Source of the DNA: Asparagopsis taxiformis
Taxonomy: Eukaryota; Rhodophyta; Florideophyceae; Bonnemaisoniales; Bonnemaisoniaceae
DNA length: 64,000 nucleotides
Reading direction: 5' to 3'
Assembly: GCA_030407315.1 (NCBI GenBank)
Contig: JALQPE010001846.1
Coordinates: forward strand, 32,532 to 96,531
In this document: positions 10,366-23,436 of the stretch, piece by piece
Layout of the letters: each line of letters opens with the position of its first letter
How positions within the stretch are numbered: the stretch's first letter is position 1
Notes under the pieces: generated by a model
What the model was told of the DNA's origin: nothing
What the model saw: only the letters and a program-made list of their open reading frames with translations
Databases searched by the model: none
Translations under genes and position numbers: made by a program

Positions 10366-12530
10366 ACTATACAACAAACTCTACTCGCTATCTCAGACGA
10401 CGCGGCTCACAAGTGGCGTAGTCCCAATTTTCCGTAACGCCTTTCCTGATGCTTAAAAGTAAAAAACACGTCAAAACGTATATCAGAAATGAGTGCGAGA
10501 GTTTTCTGCACAGGAGATGCTGAGCCACCAAATTGATTTTTCGGAAATTTTAGAATTTCTGGGCTGGCCAGCAATGCAATCGAGCTGGACATCCACCGGA
10601 CGTCCATTTCAGGTTGATCGTGAGAGAGTAGGGCGGGACCATGATGAAACAAGGACCAAGACCTGTCCCTGACGTGTTGAGCCTGAAATCGACCCTTCGT
10701 AAGACGCGATTTTGGCTTACAGTTAGTGCTTACAGAAGCCAGTGATGACCCCGGTCGGGGCAGCAGCCGGTTCCTGGGGCCGTTGTGGCCAAATTAGACA
10801 CCTTGATTTGAATTGAAATTTGGGCTATTCTCAAAAACATGCACATGTGAACATGTTTTTGAGATGGGGGTCTGCCGTACGGCACAATCGACCCGCCCAA
10901 ATCGATGATTTTTCACAATTTTTTTCTGCCCGAAATTTTAGAATTTCTGGGCTCGCCAGCAATGCAATTGAGCCGGACATCCACCAGACGTCCATTCTGG
11001 GTTGTTCGTATGCTGCTCACATCTACGCATTACAGCAACCACGCAGGCGGGCCCACTGCTCATACGAAGTGCACGTAGCATGTGCAGCATGATGGATGAG
11101 CAGTGTTTGTCGTGAGAAAGTGGGGTGGGAGCATGTCGAAACAAGGACCAAAACTTCGCCCTGGCGTATTGAGCCTGAGCCTGGAATCGACCCTTCGTGA
11201 GATGTGGCTTTGCTTACAGTTGGTGCTTACAGAAGCCAGTGACGGCCCCGGCCGGGGCAGCAGCCGGTTCCTGGGGCCGTTGTGGCCAAATTAGACACCT
11301 TGATTTGAATTGAAATTTGGGCTATTCTCAAAAACATGCACATGTGAACATGTTTTTGAGATGGGGGTGTGCCGTACGGCACTTTCGACCGCCCAAATCG
11401 ATATAATTTTGCAATTTTTTTCTGACTGAAATTTTAGAATTTCTGGGCTCGCCAGCAATGCAATTGAGCTGGACATTCACCGGACGTCCATTTCAGGTTG
11501 GTCGAGTATTGCACATGGATACAGTTTTGCAGCTATTTCTCAGCCCAACATTTTAGAATTTCAGGGCTGACCAGCAATGTAACCGAGCCGGACTTCCACT
11601 GGACGTCCATTTCAAGTTAGGCTAGTGCTGCACATTTGCTCGCATCGCAGCAACTAAGCAAGTGTTGACAGCACCGAGATGCCATGCAGACAAGGGGGAA
11701 TCGGCTGCAAACGGCTTCCCTGGTCGGCGGCTGGATGTCTGGATGTGAATGGCTGCAAGCATGGAAATCTTGCTACCGCACAGCGCATACACACTGCAGC
11801 AGCACATCACTGACGCATGCGAAAGTTGGGTGCTGCAGTGCGTGGTTGTTTGTGTGTTTGTGTGTTTGTGTGTGTATGACGAACCTTGTGGTATCCCTAG
11901 GCGTGCACTGGTTCAAAAAGTTTGGACTGCCCCATCGGTCGTACTTTGGCGCATTTACATGCATCGGAGAACGACCAAGGAGGTAGAGCAGTAATCGCTG
12001 TTGGCTGAGCGTCCAAACTGGAGGGCTTGGGGCAATGGTTCTATAGCAGTCATTTATAGGACGCCCACCGTTGATGACTGAGATCCACGGTGGGTTTAGT
12101 ATTCATGGTGTTGTCCTGCATTGGCGGACGTCGAAGACGAGTACTTCCAGTGAGCGTCCAAGGTGAACAGCTCAGCAGAGGATTATGATGTGGATGTGAA
12201 GGCATGGATGAGGCCAGCAGGAACGTTTCTGCAAGATGGGCGTGAGTGGGTAAGTGAGCGGGGAGGGGCCGCTCGGGGCGCTTGGTAGCTTCTGGGGCCG
12301 TTGTGGCCAAATTAGAATCAAGCCTATGTCCGGCGGACGTCCTGAATTGCTTTATTTTTTGGGCTATTCTCAAAAACATGCACATGTGAACATGTTTTTG
12401 AGATGGGGGTGTGCCGTACGGCACTTTCGACCGCCCAAATCGATGTATTTTTGCATTTTTTTTCTGACTGAAATTTTAGAATTTCTGGGCTCGCCAGCAA
12501 TGCAATTGCGCTGGTCATTCACCGGACGTC
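10366..12530 (+). repeat. Inverted arm 1 of element A
   Basis: Pairs as an inverted repeat with 15158-17865. It contains three full copies of a roughly 190-bp module (hairpins at 10830-10863, 11327-11360, 12369-12402) and partial copies near 10550 and 11550. Each module holds a hairpin with 12-bp arms CTCAAAAACATG/CATGTTTTTGAG around a 10-base loop, the palindrome GTGCCGTACGGCAC and GGACGTCC motifs. A GT-rich microsatellite lies at 11845-11875. Confidence 0.9.
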
Positions 12531-15157
12531 CATTTCCATTTCAGATCTACTGGTTGCACTAGGCCTGAAAGTGTTTCTGGATAGGGCCGAATAACGACCT
12601 GGGCAGCACGCACTGCGTAAGATGATCTGTGTGATGCAGACTGCAAGGATTTCTATGGTGATTCTGGCTGGGGAATGTGGTAAGCTTGATTGTTGCGTGG
12701 CTTTGTATCTCCTTGCCTGCCATTTTGCTTGGATATTTACACGAGCGATCAAACCGAAGACGCCGACTCGGCACAACTACCAACTCTCCTAGCTTCGAGT
12801 CAGCGCCATCTAATTGCAACTTGTGACACTCAAGACGAATACGTTGTGCTGATCTCTGCAATGAAAATTGAGTTAGTGCTGCAGTTCTTTTGGTCGATGC
12901 CAATATGCAGGGATACTGTTTACACCTTTTGGGAGTCAAGAAGTTCTCAGATTGCAAATCAAATCAGATCATGGTAGAATATCTGACTTTTCTCTCTTCC
13001 CTTCACCACATCTGCATCCGGAGCTGAGCCAAGCTGAGCTGGAGGGAACCCGGCCGCTGACCCCTGTCATTCTCATAAAAATCTTTAATGCAATACTATT
13101 CGTGTATGGTAATGTAAGTGCTAATGAAAATGTATACAAGTCTAGAATAAACGTTGCAGTGGTTCTTTGTAGCTATCGATACTTGCTAAAAATCTGTAGC
13201 TTTTGCTTCTCGCATGGACGAGTTGCAGTCTTTGTGTTTGTTTCATTTCTGCCACAAACGAGAGGCAATCAGGGTCTGTGTGCACATAGAGAATGATTTA
13301 ATATATGCGCTCATTGCCGTCGTAGATACTTTTAACAATGGCCAGTACGTTTCTCTCGGCCGCCGCCGGGTACGGTCGGACTGAAAGATCGGGGAGATGT
13401 GTGGAGAGTAGTGTTTGGATAGAGACGAACGTTGTGATGGATGGAATGGTGATGATTTCATGCTGAAGCGATGGGAGATGGATGGATATGGTTGAATGAA
13501 ATCTAGTATTCCGAAGGAGGCCTTTTCTCGAGGAAGAGGCATTATATTCTCACAAAGCATGTAGATACTGGTTTCCAGTTTGGTATGCTATTGTAGCTCA
13601 ATTCACATCTTATCTACACGTACGTATGGAGAGAGATCCAAGTGTGCGTGGCACAAGTCCAACGGTGAAACAACGCAGTATGAAACTACCACAGATAAGG
13701 CGGCGTACAAAATCCTCGACTCAAGGCAGCTCTCAGGCTTTCGTGAGCACCGACTTCGTTCCACCAAGATGTTGCGGAAATATGTGCTGGTCTAACTTGA
13801 TACGACCATTGGACAGTTTTGCTCTCTAAGCAATGAGCGAAAAATCAATGATTGCGCGTGTCGTCGGTACGGTCTTGTAATGTTGGCTCAACCAATAACA
13901 TCTAACGTTGAGTTATCCACCCTCCGCCGTGTCGTGTCGTAAATTTGCACAGAAAATTTGTTTCAAATCTTTGCTCCAATTATCAGCTCAAATACGGCAT
14001 TGATCTCCAGCTTCATCTGGACAGAAACACCGATCGCTCGATGTCTGTCTCAGATAAACCGCAGTCAAACGCCATGCGGAAAGTTTCATCGCTTCCCGTT
14101 GCGACTGAATCTGCAAACGCCACACAAAAATTTGCCCTTTCCGCGTCCGGAACGAACGCCGACTACATGTCGTCAGGTTCCTGATCGACTGGATCGATGG
14201 AGCTTGCTCTGCAGGAGAGCAGGACAGGCGGTTTGTTATGCCTGGACAATTTCCATACCGATCTCCCTTCTTGAGTGCAAAATTACGAGTCTAGAAATTG
14301 ACCTGCATCGGCTGCTGTATCACATCTGTGCTAAGGATTGATGATACCCGTACCGCTGAGAAATTGCAGCTCTGGTAACGTGGGGATGATGTGCTGAACA
14401 CGCAGAACGCTGATCCATAACGGGACTGCTTCATAGGCATAGTACGGAATGTATTGAGACAGCCCAAGCGAATTCAGGAGGGAGCACCAGGGCAGTGCGC
14501 GGTGACTCAGCAGATACCAGTGGTGAGTGGTCTAAATGGGGCTACACACGAGTTTGTCAATGAACAGTCTAGTTTAGTTTGGAAATGTGTCGGATGGATG
14601 GTATGTTGTAAATGTCGACAGATTTGAGGAAGCGATAGAAGCAATCAGCACCGTGTAGTTGCATCAAGGCTTTAGTGGCCATTGCTAGAGAACTTTCTCC
14701 AATGCCCTTATTGCAGGATGGGCAGAAAACCCGGCCGGTTTCGAGATTGAAGAATTCATTGCGCAGATTGAATGAATGCAATTGACGGAGAATGCAGAAG
14801 TATACAATGGTATCGTTTTGCAGGGTGACGTAGGGGAAACATGTTGGGCTTGTTGGAAATGCTGAGAGCGATGATGAGATCCAGTCGTTTCCGTCGTAGA
14901 TGGCAGTGCTTATTTTCTGCACGGCTAGCTTGTCTGCTGGGCGACTGGGCGGTATTGGCGTACGATGAAGCGGGACTGGTGGTGTTTAAATGACATTTTT
15001 TGTTTGAAGATGGATGTATGTGTGCGACTAGAATGTAGTAAGAGCATGAAAATGTTTATGTTTGATGGGCGTCGCATGTTGGGGGACTTTATGTCGTGTG
15101 GGGCAATAATGTATCAGGTATTTGAAGCAGACAGCAATCGCTTGAGCGCATATAGAC
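12531..15157. other. Central segment of element A
   Basis: Unique DNA between the inverted arms. Element B has the same segment at 57896-60679 in the opposite orientation relative to the outer left end. It contains a 117-codon open frame (14569-14922, minus) and several others of uncertain meaning, but no recognisable transposase or recombinase. Confidence 0.75.
14569..14922 (-). CDS. Hypothetical 117-residue protein in the centre of element A
   Basis: I do not recognise this protein. It starts MQKISTAIYDGN, has a hydrophobic middle (TIVYFCILRQLHSFNL) and a single CPSC pair in the segment GRVFCPSCNKGIGE, which could be half of a zinc site. The copy in element B (58127-58480) is open too, but reads CLSC with about four amino-acid changes, so the Cys pair is not intact in both. 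Because the whole centre is near-identical between A and B, the open frame alone does not show selection. It is the best coding candidate inside the element; an upstream spliced exon cannot be excluded. Confidence 0.3.
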   Translation of the reverse strand: MQKISTAIYDGNDWISSSLSAFPTSPTCFPYVTLQNDTIVYFCILRQLHSFNLRNEFFNLETGRVFCPSCNKGIGESSLAMATKALMQLHGADCFYRFLKSVDIYNIPSIRHISKLN

Positions 15158-17865
15158 GTCCGGTGAATGACCAGCGCAATTGCATTGCTGGCGAGCCCAG
15201 AAATTCTAAAATTTCAGTCAGAAAAAAATGCAAAAATACATCGATTTGGGCGGTCGAAAGTGCCGTACGGCACACCCCCATCTCAAAAACATGTTCACAT
15301 GTGCATGTTTTTGAGAATAGCCCAAAAAATAAAGCAATTCAGGACGTCTGCCGGACATAGGCTTGATTCTAATTTGGCCACAACGGCCCCAGAAGCTACC
15401 AAGCGCCCCGAGCGGCCCCTCCCCGCTCACTTACCCACTCACGCCCATCTTGCAGAAACGTTCCTGCTGGCCTCATCCATGCCTTCACATCCACATCATA
15501 ATCCTCTGCTGAGCTGTTCACCTTGGACGCTCACTGGAAGTACTCGTCTTCGACGTCCGCCAATGCAGGACAACACCATGAATACTAAACCCACCGTGGA
15601 TCTCAGTCATCAACGGTGGGCGTCCTATAAATGACTGCTATAGAACCATTGCCCCAAGCCCTCCAGTTTGGACGCTCAGCCAACAGTGATTGCTGCTCTA
15701 CCTCCTTGGTCGTTCTCCGATGCATGTAAATGCGCCAAAGTACGACCGATGGGGCAGTCCAAACTTTTTGTACCAGTGCACGCCTAGGGATACCACAAGG
15801 TTCGTCATACACACACAAAAGACACAAACACACAAACACACAACCACAAAACACACAAACACACAAACACACAAACAACCACGCACTGCAGCACCCAACT
15901 TTCGCATGCGTCAGTGATGTGCTGCTGCAGTGTGTATGCGCTGTGCGGTAGCAAGATTTCCATGCTTGCAGCCATTCACATCCAGACATCCAGCCGCCGA
16001 CCAGGGAAGCCGTTTGCAGCCGATTCCCCCTTGTCTGCATGGCATCTCGGTGCTGTCAACACTTGCTTAGTTGCTGCGATGCGAGCAAATGTGCAGCACT
16101 AGCCTAACTTGAAATGGACGTCCAGTGGAAGTCCGGCTCGGTTACATTGCTGGTCAGCCCTGAAATTCTAAAATGTTGGGCTGAGAAATAGCTGCAAAAC
16201 TGTATCCATGTGCAATACTCGACCAACCTGAAATGGACGTCCGGTGAATGTCCAGCTCAATTGCATTGCTGGCGAGCCCAGAAATTCTAAAATTTCAGTC
16301 AGAAAAAAATTGCAAAATTATATCGATTTGGGCGGTCGAAAGTGCCGTACGGCACACCCCCATCTCAAAAACATGTTCACATGTGCATGTTTTTGAGAAT
16401 AGCCCAAATTTCAATTCAAATCAAGGTGTCTAATTTGGCCACAACGGCCCCAGGAACCGGCTGCTGCCCCGGCCGGGGCCGTCACTGGCTTCTGTAAGCA
16501 CCAACTGTAAGCAAAGCCACATCTCACGAAGGGTCGATTCCAGGCTCAGGCTCAATACGCCAGGGCGAAGTTTTGGTCCTTGTTTCGACATGCTCCCACC
16601 CCACTTTCTCACGACAAACACTGCTCATCCATCATGCTGCACATGCTACGTGCACTTCGTATGAGCAGTGGGCCCGCCTGCGTGGTTGCTGTAATGCGTA
16701 GATGTGAGCAGCATACGAACAACCCAGAATGGACGTCTGGTGGATGTCCGGCTCAATTGCATTGCTGGCGAGCCCAGAAATTCTAAAATTTCGGGCAGAA
16801 AAAAATTGTGAAAAATCATCGATTTGGGCGGGTCGATTGTGCCGTACGGCAGACCCCCATCTCAAAAACATGTTCACATGTGCATGTTTTTGAGAATAGC
16901 CCAAATTTCAATTCAAATCAAGGTGTCTAATTTGGCCACAACGGCCCCAGGAACCGGCTGCCGCCCCGACCGGGGCCGTCACTGGCTTCGGTAAGCACTA
17001 ACTGTAAGCCAAAATCGCGTCTTACGAAGGGTCGATTCCAGGCTTCAAGCCCAAGTTATGCTAGGGAGACATCTTTTTCCCTGTTTCATCATGGTCCCAC
17101 CTTACATCCTCACGACAAACAACACTCACACATCACGTTACTCATATTCCGTGCACTTTGTATGAGTAGTGAGCCCGCCTGCTTAGTTGCTGCAATGCAT
17201 GGATGTGGGCAGCACACGACCAACCTGAAATGGACGTCCGGTGGATGTCCGGCTCAATTGCATTGCTGGCGAGCCCAGAAATTCTAAAATTTCGGGCAGA
17301 AAAAAATTGTGAAAAATCATCGATTTGGGCGGGTCGATTGTGCCGTACGGCAGACCCCCATCTCAAAAACATGTTCACATGTGCATGTTTTTGAGAATAG
17401 CCCAAATTTCAATTCAAATCAAGGTGTCTAATTTGGCCACAACGGCCCCAGGAACCGGCTGCTGCCCCGACCGGGGTCATCACTGGCTTCTGTAAGCACT
17501 AACTGTAAGCCAAAATCGCGTCTTACGAAGGGTCGATTTCAGGCTCAACACGTCAGGGACAGGTCTTGGTCCTTGTTTCATCATGGTCCCGCCCTACTCT
17601 CTCACGATCAACCTGAAATGGACGTCCGGTGGATGTCCAGCTCGATTGCATTGCTGGCCAGCCCAGAAATTCTAAAATTTCCGAAAAATCAATTTGGTGG
17701 CCCAGCATCTCCTGTGCCGAAAATTCCCGCGCTCACTTGTGATATACGTCTAGACGTGTTTCGCACTTGTACGCATCAGGGAAGGCGTCACGGAAGGTTG
17801 AGACTACGCTACTTGTGTACCGCGTCGTCTGAAATAGCGAGTAGTGTTTGTTGTATAGTTGTGGA
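15158..17865 (-). repeat. Inverted arm 2 of element A
   Basis: Reverse-complement partner of 10366-12530, about 0.5 kb longer because it has four full modules (hairpins at 15282-15315, 16364-16397, 16861-16894, 17362-17395) instead of three. A CA-rich microsatellite at 15808-15882 is longer than its partner in arm 1. Confidence 0.9.
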
Positions 17866-19264
17866 GTATGCGTCTGGTGGTTTGTAAAGCTTGCAGAACG
17901 GGATAGGGATGTGGGTGGCTCCATTTTATGAATACATGAATACAAATATTCAGGGTTGACGAAGCGGAAAGGCATACGCTCATACATGTATGAGTTTGCA
18001 TAGTGGAGAAAATATTTACATCGAAATTTACATGGAAGAGATGGAGGTTTTAAGGATGAGGTATGAGAGGAAGAAAATTCTTCTGTGGTATGAGGATGTG
18101 TTCTGTGGGGGGTGGATGGAATCTTGGGATGGGATGGTACAGGGGGAAGTGGAAATGTACGGAGTGCGGGTTTAGATTGGAGTGTGATTCGGAGAGGAGT
18201 GCCGACAAGCATATTATGGGGATTGGGGAGACGCTGCGGGGTGTTGGGGTAGTGAGGGCGGAGGAGGTGTTTAGGTGGGACCGTAGGAGGGTGCGGTTGA
18301 AGGCCCCGAGAGGAGGGGGTTTTAGGAAAGTGAGGAGAAAGAGGTGGGAAGGGGGTGGCGTCTGTTCTGGCTGTGGTGAGTGGGGATGTGATGGGGAAGA
18401 AGAGGGTTATTGTATTTGGGGAGGGAGGGGAGTGGGAGGATGGGTGCGAAGTGGGGGGTTGATATGTGTTCAGAGCGGGAGGTTTCTGGGGAGACGGCGG
18501 GGGAGCGGGAGCGTGGGCCGGTGGTGGTGGTGGTGGTGTATACGGTATCGAAGATGCGGATGGCGTGGGGGCATGGAGCAGGTGAGGGAGGGAGGGGTGG
18601 AGCAGGTCGAAGAGTAAGCTGCAGGGGAAGTTTGTGGAGAGGGCGAAGGAGAGGGGTTGAAGGTAGAGGAGAGAGGGTATTGAAGAACAATACGTTGCAA
18701 AGGTGATGGGGGAGAGCATGGTCGAGGGGATAGGGGATGTTTTTCCCTATTCTGAGGTAGTATGAGGACTGGTTATAAGAAATCTGTACGGTAGAGCAGA
18801 AAAGTAGGTATGGAATGGAGGTGTGCACCGTGGAAGCGGGGATAGGTAGCTGAAAATGCGTTCTAGAGTGGTATTGGGGGTGTTTGAGGTACAGTACGGG
18901 GGAGGTGAGCACCAAATGGAAGGGGGTGTGAGCGAGAGGATGAAAAAATTAAAGACAAAATTGGAGTCGACCGACAAGGAAAAATAGAGTGGTCGCCGTG
19001 ATGGATGCGGACATCCATGTCGAGCAAGGCGGCAGAAATTTCTGGGGTCGAAATTTTTGAATTTCTGAACCGGCGCCCGTCCTAGGTTGACATAGACATG
19101 GCGGAAGTCCATCCCGAGGGGGACATCCGTGGTACTAGAAACAATGAATGTCGTCCTAGTAATACTAGACGTACTAGACCGCATGGACGTCCGGATCTAG
19201 GCGGACATCCAAAAATACTGGAGAACATGGACGTCCGCCTAGTAATACTAGGTGTACTAGAGGT
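17866..19264. other. Right domain of element A, G-rich plus strand
   Basis: No repeat partner in the window; element B is truncated before this point. The plus strand is strongly G-rich and C-poor, mirroring the C/A-rich plus strand of the left side. A 328-codon minus-strand frame (17733-18719) is proline-rich, runs into arm 2 and looks compositional. 19080-19264 again carries GGACGTCC, GGACATCC and CTAGTA motifs as at the left end. Confidence 0.5.
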
Positions 19265-19305
19265 TGTGGACGTCCGCGTCCATTTCCGAGAACACAGACG
19301 TGTGT
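19265..19305 (-). repeat. Right terminal inverted repeat of element A
   Basis: On the minus strand begins CGTCTGTGTTCTCGGAAATG, matching 7382-7417. Five more bases (TGTGT) lie between it and the probable 9-bp target duplication. Confidence 0.8.
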
Positions 19306-19314
19306 GATGGGATG

Positions 19315-21740
19315 ATGTTGCCAAGTTGAACTTGCTCCCTGATCCAATGGTATTTGATGTCGATGTGGCGGGACTTTGGGGTTGGGTATTTGGCAGTTGC
19401 TGAGCTGATGGCAGCGGTGTTGTCGATATGAATTGTGGTAGGTCCGGGAGAGGGATGACCTAGTTCGGAAAGTAAGGCGCGGAGTGTACATAGGTTTTGT
19501 GTGGTGTGGAATGTGGCGATATATTCCGCTGCATGCGTAGAGATGGATATGTTCGGTTGTCGCTTGGATTGCCAGGAGATGGGTGCTCCATTGTAAAATA
19601 TTACAGTGCCACTTGTTGAGCGACGTGTGTCAGGGCAGGAAGCATGGTCGGCATCAGAGAATGCGGTTAGATGTGTCTTGAATTCACGCGGAAACAGTAT
19701 ACCGGTGTGTATGGTGCCTTTTAAGTATCGTAGGGTGCGAATGGCCGCATGCCAGAGGTGATTTGTTGGTTTCTAGGCGTACCGACCAAGATATCCGACG
19801 ATAAAGGCGATGTCGGGCCGAGTGGAATCGGCTAGGTAGCGGAGTGATCCAATGAGTCCCATGTAGTCATGTGTAGTGGTGTCAAGTGGAGTGGAATCTT
19901 GGTTGGGTGTGATTAGTTCTGAAGCGATCGGGGATGTGGCTGGTGTGGAGGCAGATTGGCCAAATTTATCGAGGACTGATTGAATGTATTCAGGTTGGGA
20001 TATAGAAATTCCTTTATCGGAGTGGGTGACTTTCCATCCAATAATGTGGTGGACCTTGCCGAGGTCTTTGAGCTTATATTTTTGTTGAAGTTGGGTTTTG
20101 ACGCGGCGCAGAAGGGGTTGGTGGTTAGTGACCACCAGAAAGTCATCCACTGTGATGAATAAAAGAACGAAGTGGGAGGGGTTCTTGGTTCGGCGTATGA
20201 TGAATGAACAGGTGTCTGAGGATAGGCGCTGGAAGTTCGCGAGAGTGAGGTATTTTGCGAGGCCTTCGGTGAATATTTTGCAGGCTTGTCGCGTGCCATA
20301 CATGTTTCCGGTTAAGTGAGCGGCGTGATTGGGGTACTTGACAGAACCGTCAAAGCGTTTGGGCTGCTGGACGAATATGTTTCTGTCTTCATTGAAGAGC
20401 TCGTGCAGGAACGCGCTTTCTAGATCCCAATGGTATGTGTCGTAATTGTGAGCGGCGGCGAGGCTGAGAGCTGTGCGTATGGCATCTCTGTGAGCAACAG
20501 GGCTGGCGAGGTCGTCAGGATCGTAGTGTACGCCAGAGATTTGGCGATCACCTCGGAGAGTGCATCTCGCTTTGCGTATGGTTGGGTTTCCATCGCTGTC
20601 TCGTTTAACTTTTAGCACCATTGTGACGGGGAGGAGCTTTGTAGAGGGAGGCAGTTGTGATAGTGGTATAAAGGTGAGTACGCCTTTTTCTTCCAGGCTG
20701 TCCAGCTCTGTATTCCATGCGATTTCCCATTGGTCGGCATCTGTAGCAGTCCGGGCTTGCTTGAGGGTGCGCGGTTCGGTGAAGGTCTCGGACGTGGACG
20801 AGACCGCGAGTGCAGTGTCCGCTGGCTCAGTGGTGCAGACAGGGTCTGAAGATGGTTTGTATACTGTAAAGTCGGATATTCGGCAGCGGGATGTCTTGTT
20901 TGTCGCCGGATTGTATATGTGGTAGTGACGGTAATCTTGTCTGCCGATGTAATGGACGAGAATGGCTCGGGCATCCAATTTGTTGTGCGGCGAGGGATCG
21001 TGAATGTAGCCCTGTGTGCCGAAGGGGAGTAAGGATTTAACGTCTGCTTTGGTTTCGTACCAGAGGGCGGCGGGTAGTTGGCCAGTTGCGGAATGGGGAA
21101 GGTGATTGTGCACATCTGTGGCAGCCATGAGCGCGAATGGCCAGAGAGTGAGGGGGAGGTTGGAAGTCAGTAGGTTGGCACGCGCCGTGTTCATCAGTGA
21201 GCGGTTTATACGCTCAGCGAGGGAATTCTCCTGTGGCGTATGTGGAATTGTAGGATGTGTGATAATGTGGTTTTGGTCATAGAAGTGGCGGAGGTCGCGA
21301 GTGTAGTATTCCAGAGCGTTGTCCGATGTGAGGTCGGTTATACGATGGGGTGTAGAGTTGTGTGTGCGGTTTATATGGTGCTTGATATACGCAGCAGCAT
21401 GAGATTTGGTGGCGGCACAGTGCGTGACTAGAAAGCGACTGCCCTCGTCGAGGAATGTGGCGAAGTATTTGTCTGTTTGCGTTGCGTGGTTTGGGGGTGG
21501 ACCGCAAATGTCGGTGTGTAAGTGTGCACCGATTGGTGCGGTGCGTGGGTGGCGACGGAAGGGCGCGGCGTGTTTCTTTCCAACTGAACAGCCTGAGCAG
21601 GTGATTTTTGGTGGTGTGCGGAGTAGTGAAGGTGGCATGCCGTCTACGAAGTTGTGTTTGGCCATGTAATGGATCTTGCTAGGATGAGCGTGGTTCAGTT
21701 CTAAGTGCCACTTGTGATAGTCGCGAACGGTGGATGGGAG
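19315..21740 (-). pseudogene. copia-2 pol: integrase, reverse transcriptase, RNase H (interrupted)
   Basis: Opens in frame at about 21740 with WHLELNHAHPSKIHYMAK and CSGC (integrase zinc site). The D,D,E triad lies in HTDICGPP, TSDNALEYY and PQENSLAER. The reverse transcriptase box is TVDDFLVV. An in-frame TAG at 19773-19775 falls in YLGRYA/KPTNHLWHA; after it the frame continues through RNase H (FSDADHA, AAEYIATFH, HIDNTAA) to GNIIPS, where element A splits it. The end lies at 7267-7381. Stop plus insertion make it non-functional. Confidence 0.88.
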
Positions 21741-21823
21741 GGAAGCTGTGACGCGTGGGCGGGGTTTCGTGCTGATGCGTTGGGATGTGAGAATTGGCTT
21801 GGGCGGGGGGCGTCTGGGGGAAG

Positions 21824-23436
21824 TTATTCTTCTGGAGCGTCGAGCTGGCAGGGGTTTCTTGATGGATTTTTTTGGGCCATTAGGATGTCTTTGTGTTCTG
21901 CGGAGAGGAACTTCGTTTCTGGATTTGGAAGTGCGGGAGCGGTTGTGCGAAAAGCTCGGGCAGCTTGTGCATGGTTTGGCTTGTTGCGGTGTGGTTTTTG
22001 ATGGCGTTGGCTGGGGATAGACGGACGACGGTTGGTGGTTACAGCATAGAGATTGTTTTCTGTGCGTTTCGCGCGGAGAATTACATCTCGTCTACGAGGG
22101 GGTCGGGATTGTTTTTTGATGTAGGCAAAGTTCTTTTGGAAGAGAACGTCGTGGTGTTTAGTGATTTGGCTGACTGACAGGAGATTGTGTTCTAGCTCTG
22201 GAACGACAACTGCGGTATGTGGGGGAATCTTGTTGTTGTGAGCGGCGGGTATTGTGACAAGGTCTCGGTGAGTGATAGCTTCTGGTCTTCCATCGGCGGT
22301 GATAGTGGATGAGTGAGTCACGGACATTCCTGGTGGGGCGTGCTTGAGGTGTGTGGGGTTAGCGGCAGAATCCAGGAGGTAGGTTGTGTCGGAGTGTTGA
22401 CTTACATCGCCATCGGAATGCACGGGTGTATCGGGTGGGAATGCAGGCATGGTGGGTGTGTCATGGGAAATGACGGATAGATTGTCGATTGCGTTTTTGG
22501 CGGAGGGATGGCGCGTGGTGGTGTTTGAGCGAGAGGGTTGTGAGTGACGTTGGCGCATTCTACACGCAGATGTGGTGTGGGTGTGAGTGCCGTGAAATGT
22601 GCACCAAGGACCAAAATATCCGGGTGGTGACGGGATGTTGGTCGTAGGGTGGAACCTGTGGGGGCGGTTGATGTGGTATGGACGGGAGCCGGGGACGTGG
22701 GAAGTTTGGTGGAATGGGCGTCTGGTAAATCGAGCGCGCTGATTGGTAGTTGGTCTTGGAATACCAAGGTGGCCGGGGGGAGTGGACCGTTTGGTGATGT
22801 CATCATGACGTACCATCATAGCGACAACCTGGTCGAATGAGAGGGGGTGGCCTGGATGGATGTCCTGGTGGGAGGAGATTGTGTGTAGAAGGTTGGTCCA
22901 CTCTGGGTGAGATTCGAGGCCTTCAATGATGAAGCAAAGTGTGGTGTGTTCGTCTTCAATCTCTGGATAGCGAGCTTTTATCATACGGGTTCGGACGTCT
23001 TGATGTTTTTTGATGTATTCGGTCACATTGTAGGACGGATCCCAAGTGATTTTTCGAGCTAGCCTGCGGAGGTGTTCATGAGTATCTTGTGGGTCTGGTG
23101 TAGTCGCTTTGTGTTTGATCTTCGCATAGAGGAGGTGCATAGGGCCTTTAAGCTCGGTCTCTGTGAAATTTTTGAGAATTTCAGGGGAGAGTGTAGTGAT
23201 CACAAGGAGTTGTGCTTGTGTGTGATGTGTGAGGTGAGTTTCGAAGGACGGATGTTGGTCAGCGACAGGGATGGGGTGAATAGGTAGTAGAGTACGTTCT
23301 GTGTGCGGGCAAAGTGTTCGACACTGATGCTCCATGGGATGTAATCGGTGGATGTGAGTGTCGGTATTTCGAGTTGGTGTTGGATCGCCAGTGGAGGTGT
23401 GGGTTGTTGTTCTGTGGGGTGGGGTTGATCTGTCAT
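21824..23436 (-). pseudogene. copia-2 gag-protease (frameshift near 23300)
   Basis: Begins MTDQPHPTEQQ at 23436, like the MTD start of copia-3, then shifts frame near 23300 into a long frame ending at 21824. Gag core: EYIKKHQDVRTRMIKARYPEI and FIIEGL. The zinc knuckle is C-x2-H-x4-H-x4-C (CTFHGTHTHTTSAC). The protease reads YLLDSAANPTHL, with Ala where the usual triplet is DSG, followed by HNLLSVSQITK. The altered protease triplet and the shift suggest decay. Confidence 0.8.

Larger units (their letters stand above)
7382..19305. mobile_element. Fold-back element A (11.9 kb, inverted arms, no recognised transposase)
   Basis: The outer ends are inverted repeats starting CGTCTGTGTT; the left one starts at 7382 and the right one ends at 19300. 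The pol reading frame of copia-2 is split exactly around it. The flanks GATGGTATG (7373-7381) and GATGGGATG (19306-19314) look like a 9-bp target duplication with one mismatch, which places TGTGT (19301-19305) inside the element. Order: terminal repeat, 43-bp tandem array, 24-bp tandem array, C/A-rich degenerate repeats, arm 1, centre, arm 2, G-rich right domain, terminal repeat. Nine-base duplications are known for Mutator-like and Drosophila FB elements, but I recognise no transposase, so the superfamily is open. A second copy (B) lies at 52651-62907. Confidence 0.85.

Noticed and set aside
13945..14341. Two overlapping plus-strand frames in the element centre (79 and 127 codons)
   Set aside because: Different frames over the same DNA, no motif, conserved only because the whole centre is.
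17733..18719. 328-codon proline-rich minus-strand frame
   Set aside because: It is low-complexity, runs from the right domain into the inverted arm and has no motif; best explained by the G-rich plus strand.
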